DNA of 54,247 nucleotides from an uncultured Bacteroidales bacterium (GTDB taxonomy: Bacteria; Bacteroidota; Bacteroidia; Bacteroidales; Paludibacteraceae). Positions 50,675 to 54,247 of the stretch are shown here, piece by piece. The stretch's first letter is position 1. The number at the start of each line of letters is the position of its first letter. The position numbers and the translations under genes were made by a program. The DNA lies in NCBI GenBank assembly GCA_900320865.1, contig ONTT01000010.1, positions 1 to 54,247 on the forward strand, written 5' to 3'. Under the pieces are notes generated by a model. That model saw nothing but the letters and a program-made list of their open reading frames with translations, had not been told where the DNA came from and did no database searches.

Positions 50675-50702
50675 TTGAGAGTTGAAAGTTTAAAGTTGAA
50701 AG
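50675..50702 (-). repeat. Heptamer array abutting the mutL start
   Basis: Units on the + strand: TTGAGAG, TTGAAAG, TTTAAAG, TTGAAAG. The array ends exactly at the mutL GTG, where a ribosome-binding site would normally lie. Confidence 0.8.
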
Positions 50703-50710
50703 AACGGGAC

Positions 50711-50733
50711 AGAGCCTCTAGTTTAAAGGCTCT
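50711..50733 (-). other. Intercistronic hairpin before mutL
   Basis: AGAGCCT and AGGCTCT form a 7-bp stem with a 9-nt loop immediately after the small membrane-protein gene, whose stop codon lies at the edge of the stem. Confidence 0.5.
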
Positions 50734-50974
50734 AAAAGAGATAAAAAAACGCGAAGAGCAGCAGGCCTAAGAGCACGAGCCAGAACACCAGACGGTTCTG
50801 TTGTTTGTTGGCTTTGGCTTTTTGGCTCTGCATCTTCTCGTGCTCCTCACGGAAGGACCCGTGATGAAGACGCGCAAGTTTTTTATCCTTGCGCGCCTCC
50901 TTTTCCTCGTCGTAGTAAATGGGGCGGTAGTCCCACTCACGGGGTTTATTTACCTTCGGAAATAAAACCGACAT
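50732..50974 (-). CDS. Small tail-anchored membrane protein
   Basis: This is an 80-aa protein with a highly charged first 60 residues (DEEKEARKDKKLARL, KMQSQKAKANKQQ) and a single C-terminal membrane helix (VFWLVLLGLLLFAFFYLF), so it should be tail-anchored with the basic part in the cytoplasm. Family unknown; its position just before mutL and after a TPR lipoprotein is its only context. Its ATG shares one base with the upstream stop (TAATG). Confidence 0.75.
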   Translation of the reverse strand: MSVLFPKVNKPREWDYRPIYYDEEKEARKDKKLARLHHGSFREEHEKMQSQKAKANKQQNRLVFWLVLLGLLLFAFFYLF

Positions 50975-52659
50975 TATTTAACGATAGCTTTGAACGCCTC
51001 GTCCTCAGCGAACTTAGCGAACTCGATATCCTTAGCTGCGCGAGCCTTCATTGCCGGGTCTTTCGCGATGGCTACTTTCAGGTTCTCGAGAACAGCCTGG
51101 GTGTCGTTGGTGCGAGCACCTACGATAGCCTTGAGGTAAGCGGTGGTAGCGTTCGGCTCTTTTACTGCATCCAGGGTCTTGGCAGCTGCGTCATACTCCT
51201 CGTCGAGGATCTGCTGAGCAGCCGCATTATTGGTAGCGGTATTGCCGTATGCTTTCTTAGCAGCCTCATAGTCGCCCTTCTGGGTGTAGAGGGTACCGAG
51301 CGCAGCGTCGAGGTTAGCCTTGGTGCCACCTGCCTTGCCGAAGTACTCTTCTGCCTTCTCCTGGTCACCGTCTGCCAAAGCGGCTACACCGGCGTTGTAG
51401 TTCAGGTCCGGATTATTCGGGTTGAGCTCAAGCGCCTTAGCGAAGTTACGGCGAGCCTCAGCGATGTTCCCCTCTTCGAAGTAAACCTGGCCCAGACCGT
51501 TGTAAGCACGGTAGTCGTTGTACAACTCGGCAGCCTTCTGATAGATAGCTTTCTTCTCTGCGTTGTCGTTGGTCAGCGTAGCTGCATAGAGCAACTCCTC
51601 AACGCTCAGCTTAGCCGGGTCGTTCTTTGCCAACTCGCGGATTTCGTCATCGGTCTTGCCAATGAGGTTGGTGGTCAAGATAAGACGGCTGCGACGGAGA
51701 GCCGGCAGGATCTCATCTTTGATGGTACCGTAAACAGAACTGAGGTTCTTGATTTGAGCCTCACGCTCCTCCGGGTCGCTATACATAGCGAGGACGCGAA
51801 GAACGAGGTCTTTATCCTGCATGTTGCTGTTCTCCATTGCTTTCTGGAAGCCTTCCCAGTCCTCAGCGGTGATGTTCGACTCGATAGCAGCATTTACTTT
51901 ATTTTTCTTCAGACCCTTCTTGAGGAAGTCCTGAGCTACTTTCTGACGGTTCTGAGCCAGTTTCTCGTTCAGAGCCACGCCACCATCCGGCGAAGCATAA
52001 CCGGCAACTTCGAGGCTTGCGATCTCTTTGCGGTCAGCCTGGTTAGCGTCCTTGATAGCATCCTCGAGGGCTTTCATCTCAGCGGTCTTGGTCTCCGAGC
52101 TGCGGAGGTTAGCGCTTTGGATGAGGAACTTGATGTCCGCCTCGGTGAGCTCCTGGATAACGCGTTGGAACTGATCCGGGGTAGTAGCGGTTCTGTTGTC
52201 GCTCGCTTTAGCGAGAGCAGCGGTCGTAACGACGCCGTCAGCAATCTTGAGGTCCGGAATCTCGATCTCTTTCTTACCTACGGTAGCTTTGAAGCGGAGG
52301 TACAACTCCGATTTAGCCATCTCAGGAACATAGTCGAAGGAGCAAGTCTGGCTGTAACGGCCACCCTCGCGGTAGTTAACGGTCGTACCGTTCTCTTTGG
52401 CTTTCTCGCCTACATAAGTAACGGATTTGCTAACAGCCTCTTGGCCCTCGTACTTCAGCACCGGAGTAACGGTGAGAACACCCTTCTTGGCGAATTTCTT
52501 CTCAGGGAAAGTACCGGTAATGGTAGCCTGTACCTTACCGCCTTTCAATACCAGCGGGTTCGGGTTTACCTGAATCTGCTCCGGGTTTTGCAACGTCTTG
52601 TTGCAAGATGCCAACACCACTACAGCAGCGATGAGGCTAAAGAATAAACCTTTTTTCAT
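50974..52659 (-). CDS. TPR/OmpA-like lipoprotein
   Basis: This is a 561-aa predicted outer-membrane lipoprotein: leader, lipobox LASC (C19), a beta-rich N-terminal part to about 150, then an OmpA-like peptidoglycan-binding region (LEVAGYASPDGGVALNEKLAQNR at about 216-238), and at least four TPR-type helical pairs in the last 200 residues (YNGLGQVYFEEGNIAEARRN, DLNYNAGVAALADGDQEKAE). Strong codon bias points to an abundant protein. The role is likely envelope stability or a scaffold linking outer membrane and wall. ATG 52659 is preferred; ATG 52665 is also possible. Confidence 0.88.
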   Translation of the reverse strand: MKKGLFFSLIAAVVVLASCNKTLQNPEQIQVNPNPLVLKGGKVQATITGTFPEKKFAKKGVLTVTPVLKYEGQEAVSKSVTYVGEKAKENGTTVNYREGGRYSQTCSFDYVPEMAKSELYLRFKATVGKKEIEIPDLKIADGVVTTAALAKASDNRTATTPDQFQRVIQELTEADIKFLIQSANLRSSETKTAEMKALEDAIKDANQADRKEIASLEVAGYASPDGGVALNEKLAQNRQKVAQDFLKKGLKKNKVNAAIESNITAEDWEGFQKAMENSNMQDKDLVLRVLAMYSDPEEREAQIKNLSSVYGTIKDEILPALRRSRLILTTNLIGKTDDEIRELAKNDPAKLSVEELLYAATLTNDNAEKKAIYQKAAELYNDYRAYNGLGQVYFEEGNIAEARRNFAKALELNPNNPDLNYNAGVAALADGDQEKAEEYFGKAGGTKANLDAALGTLYTQKGDYEAAKKAYGNTATNNAAAQQILDEEYDAAAKTLDAVKEPNATTAYLKAIVGARTNDTQAVLENLKVAIAKDPAMKARAAKDIEFAKFAEDEAFKAIVK

Positions 52660-52713
52660 ATGCATATAAAATTGTTTAATAATGGTTTTTACGCAATATT
52701 GCAAATTCGGCTA

Positions 52714-52745
52714 CAAAATTACTACAAAAATTTGGAATACACAAG
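52714..52745 (-). promoter_or_regulatory. Promoter of the TPR lipoprotein unit
   Basis: On the minus strand, CTTG (52742-52745), a 20-nt spacer and TAATTTTG (52714-52721). The leader is about 48 nt. Confidence 0.72.
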
Positions 52746-52819
52746 GATTTTTACAAGAAAATGCAAATTTATTTAAATTTTATACCCTAAAAGCCGCTCT
52801 TATCCCTCCATTTGTTGTC

Positions 52820-52866
52820 CAATCCCGCGACCATCTCGCGACCATTACGGACATCTACGTCCCGTC
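52820..52866. repeat. Repeat module M1, copy A
   Basis: This 47-bp block is identical to 53352-53398. It contains GCGACCAT twice and GGAC/GTCC flanking 6 nt, so it is itself partly palindromic. Confidence 0.85.
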
Positions 52867-52920
52867 TTTTTCGTATGTTCTGTTCCTCGCGGTATTCCGC
52901 GGTTTTCTTTCTTCTGTTCA

Positions 52921-52945
52921 GCCATGGAGAATTGCCTTGACTTGG
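52921..52945. repeat. Repeat module M3, copy A
   Basis: This 25-bp block is identical to 53454-53478. In this copy it continues into a perfect stem GAATTGCC/GGCAATTC (52929-52951). Confidence 0.8.
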
Positions 52946-53016
52946 CAATTCGAACGGGAGGAGCCGCGGGGAGCGATGCTCCGACCCAGACTTTAATCCG
53001 GCATCTACGTTCTCTT

Positions 53017-53056
53017 TTCCCCGGCATTCGATGCCGGCTTTCATTGCGTCCATTGT
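53017..53056. repeat. Repeat module M2, copy A
   Basis: This block is nearly identical to 53413-53453 (a few substitutions and a one-base length difference) and contains the stem CCGGCAT/ATGCCGG (53021-53037). A second CCGGCAT/ATGCCGG stem follows at 53058-53074. Confidence 0.8.
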
Positions 53057-53080
53057 CCGGCATATTATGCCGGCATTTTA

Positions 53081-53182
53081 GGGTGACGGGGTGACAGGGT
53101 GACACCCTTGTTTATATATCTCACACACGCGTGTGGGTGTATAGTTTTAGGAAAAGGGTGTCACCCCGTAACCCTGTCACCC
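53081..53182. repeat. Inverted pair of octamer arrays
   Basis: GGGTGACG, GGGTGACA, GGGTGACA (53081-53104) faces TGTCACCC, CGTAACCC, TGTCACCC (53159-53182), the reverse complement with one extra degenerate unit. The 54 bp between them contain the palindrome CACACGCGTGTG. The arms could form a long cruciform or hairpin. Confidence 0.8.
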
Positions 53183-53229
53183 CCGACCTTCTATATTCTT
53201 CGAATTTTGGTGCAAAGATAGGCATAAAA

Positions 53230-53256
53230 AACGAGTCTCAAATTTCGGGACTCGTT
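53230..53256. terminator. Hairpin, terminator-like
   Basis: AACGAGTC and GACTCGTT form an 8-bp stem with an 11-nt loop, A-rich before and TTTC after. Which transcript it would end is unclear; dinD's stop is 500 bp away. Confidence 0.45.
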
Positions 53257-53325
53257 TCGGAATGACCTGCCATGGAATCCATTGTTGTGGTACGCATTAT
53301 TGGCGTGTAGTACATGCGGGTTTGT

Positions 53326-53346
53326 CTATCATCTATCATCTATTTA
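53326..53346. repeat. Heptamer array in the repeat island
   Basis: Units CTATCAT, CTATCAT, CTATTTA immediately precede copy B of module M1. Confidence 0.6.
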
Positions 53347-53351
53347 CGGTT

Positions 53352-53478
53352 CAATCCCGCGACCATCTCGCGACCATTACGGACATCTACGTCCCGTCCT
53401 TTCCGTATGTCCTTTCCCCGGCATTGAATGCCGGCTTTCATTTTGTCCATTGTGCCATGGAGAATTGCCTTGACTTGG
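53352..53478. repeat. Repeat modules M1-M2-M3, copy B
   Basis: This holds M1 (53352-53398), M2 (53413-53453) and M3 (53454-53478). The order differs from copy A (M1-M3-M2). The whole stretch from 52746 to 53772 has no supportable gene; the rest is AT-rich. Confidence 0.8.
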
Positions 53479-53772
53479 CTATTGGATATGGGATTCCAAA
53501 AAAATACATTTAGTGTGTAGTGCCTGATTTCCAGCATGTTACGAGTATGGGCAATTTTTGGCATTTTTACTGTTTTTATAACCAATTGATTTATTGTGGT
53601 TTACAAACATGTTATCGGACTCAAGAAAGACTCATCTAAGAGTAATCTCGGAGGCAATACGGACTCAAATCACCTGATTCCGGGTGTGGTTGGTCATTTT
53701 CCATCCGAAACCGCCTGCAACGGTACTACAAAAAATTTGAAGTACCAAATAAATTGGTAAAAATGACGCGAT

Positions 53773-54247
53773 TTATTCTTCTTTGTCCTCGTCTTTAAAA
53801 GGCAATTCTTGTGCCTTCCCTTCTTCAATCGGGCGGATATGGTCCGAGGCACGTTCGGAAGAGATGATCGAACGACCTAAGCGGCTTTCGATATCTGCTC
53901 GAGCACTACGAGCTACCTCACCTCCTTCTTTAGCCGTTTGAGCGCTTTGCGCCATACCTTTCGGATTGCGTTGACGGGATATTTCTGTAGCAGTTACTTC
54001 AGCTAACGTATTAAGTGCCAGTTCGACATTGGTCATGTTGTCGCGGAGGTTCTCTTTGGTCAGCCCTTTATGGCGTTTGTACTCGCCGGTTGTCATTCCG
54101 CTCCAAGCCTTCGTTAACACATTCGTCAGGATAGCGAAGTCTTTGTGTTCCGTAATACCCGCGCGTTGCCATTCGTCGGTCAACTCTTTGCGCATCTCTA
54201 TGGAACGCATGCGCTCGTTGATCCACTTATCCGAATAACCCTGCCGA
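53773..54247 (-). CDS. dinD: DNA damage-inducible protein D-like, C-terminal part
   Basis: The frame is open to the right edge of the window, so the 5' part of the gene is missing. The visible 157 residues match the C-terminal half of the DinD/BRO-type proteins: QGYSDKWINERMRSIEMRKELTDEW (first ~25, here overlapping the edge), FAILTNVLTKAWSGMT, YKRHKGLTKENLRDNMT, TATEISRQRNP and EGGEVARSARADIESRLGRSI. DinD is induced by DNA damage and inhibits RecA filament functions in E. coli; many homologues lie in mobile islands. Here it borders a repeat-rich gene-free stretch. The end PFKDEDKEE is acidic. Confidence 0.85.
   Translation of the reverse strand, partial: RQGYSDKWINERMRSIEMRKELTDEWQRAGITEHKDFAILTNVLTKAWSGMTTGEYKRHKGLTKENLRDNMTNVELALNTLAEVTATEISRQRNPKGMAQSAQTAKEGGEVARSARADIESRLGRSIISSERASDHIRPIEEGKAQELPFKDEDKEE

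Noticed and set aside
51754-52647. 297-codon frame antisense to the TPR lipoprotein
   Set aside because: It is a shadow of a biased gene, with no domain or promoter of its own.
52845-53105. 86-codon minus-strand ORF across the repeat island
   Set aside because: Its start and middle are encoded by the GGGTGACA array and palindromes; this is repeat-derived, not a protein gene.
53213-53242. Possible leftward promoter TATCTTTG in the repeat island
   Set aside because: The TTTG lies 18 rather than 20 nt away and there is no gene downstream for 500 bp; kept as a note only.

Overview
The window is chromosomal DNA from a member of the Bacteroidota, most likely order Bacteroidales. The lineage below order cannot be resolved from the sequence. 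The evidence is of four kinds. Nearly every transcription unit starts with the Bacteroidetes promoter (TTTG, a 20-nt spacer, TAnnTTTG). Several families are largely confined to this phylum (DUF2851, DUF4270, DUF4271, the SecD-SecF fusion, a half-length glycogen-synthase-like protein beside panC). A secreted protein carries a C-terminus resembling a type IX secretion sorting signal. Central metabolism is that of a fermenter using PEP carboxykinase (ATP) and an acetyl-CoA hydrolase/CoA-transferase. I found no tRNA, rRNA, CRISPR array, transposase or prophage. The first 100 bases hold no gene I can assign.

Layout. 0.1-6.6 kb: sufS, a secreted endonuclease/exonuclease/phosphatase-fold protein, a TonB-dependent receptor, DUF2851 and an AraC-type regulator. 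6.7-12 kb: a lipoprotein and the leftward unit nadA, plsC-like, DUF819, Omp85-type barrel. 12-20.3 kb: rsmA-corA, gtrA, a sugar-isomerase-like/aldolase/CoA-transferase unit, and a leftward unit tsaC, sugar-phosphate transferase, xseB (only 56 aa). 20.3-25 kb is the least ordinary part: a promoter with a 33-codon ORF and a multi-hairpin region that can fold in mutually exclusive ways, two secreted surface proteins, a palindrome-rich spacer and an unrecognised basic protein. 25-39 kb: pckA, rluD-PASTA, gpmI, secDF-clpP-clpX, DUF4270/glycogen-synthase-like, panC-pdxB. 40.7-48 kb: a candidate small RNA, then a long leftward cluster acpP, fabF, winged-helix, asd, U32 peptidase, DUF4271, hemD, rnpA, yidD, trmD. 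48-52.7 kb: a TPR/OmpA-like lipoprotein, a small membrane protein, mutL, a metallophosphatase. 52.7-53.77 kb is a gene-free repeat island. The window ends inside a dinD-like gene.

The main unexplained feature is a family of very short tandem arrays, with 7-bp (sometimes 8-bp) units that differ in sequence but share the period. About 18 lie in this window. They occur between genes and inside coding regions (rnpA, gtrA, pdxB, the TonB receptor, the endonuclease), where they encode low-complexity peptides. At several junctions the array itself supplies the stop codon of one gene, the start codon of the next, or both. They are densest from 39.7 to 46.4 kb. They resemble the heptanucleotide STRR repeats known from cyanobacteria, but here they sit in a Bacteroidales genome and remodel housekeeping genes.

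Other points of interest are two divergent promoter pairs interleaved with identical 16-bp offset (4.4 and 29.15 kb), face-to-face promoters between rsmA and gtrA, a probable near-leaderless tsaC mRNA, and the shuffled repeat modules next to dinD.
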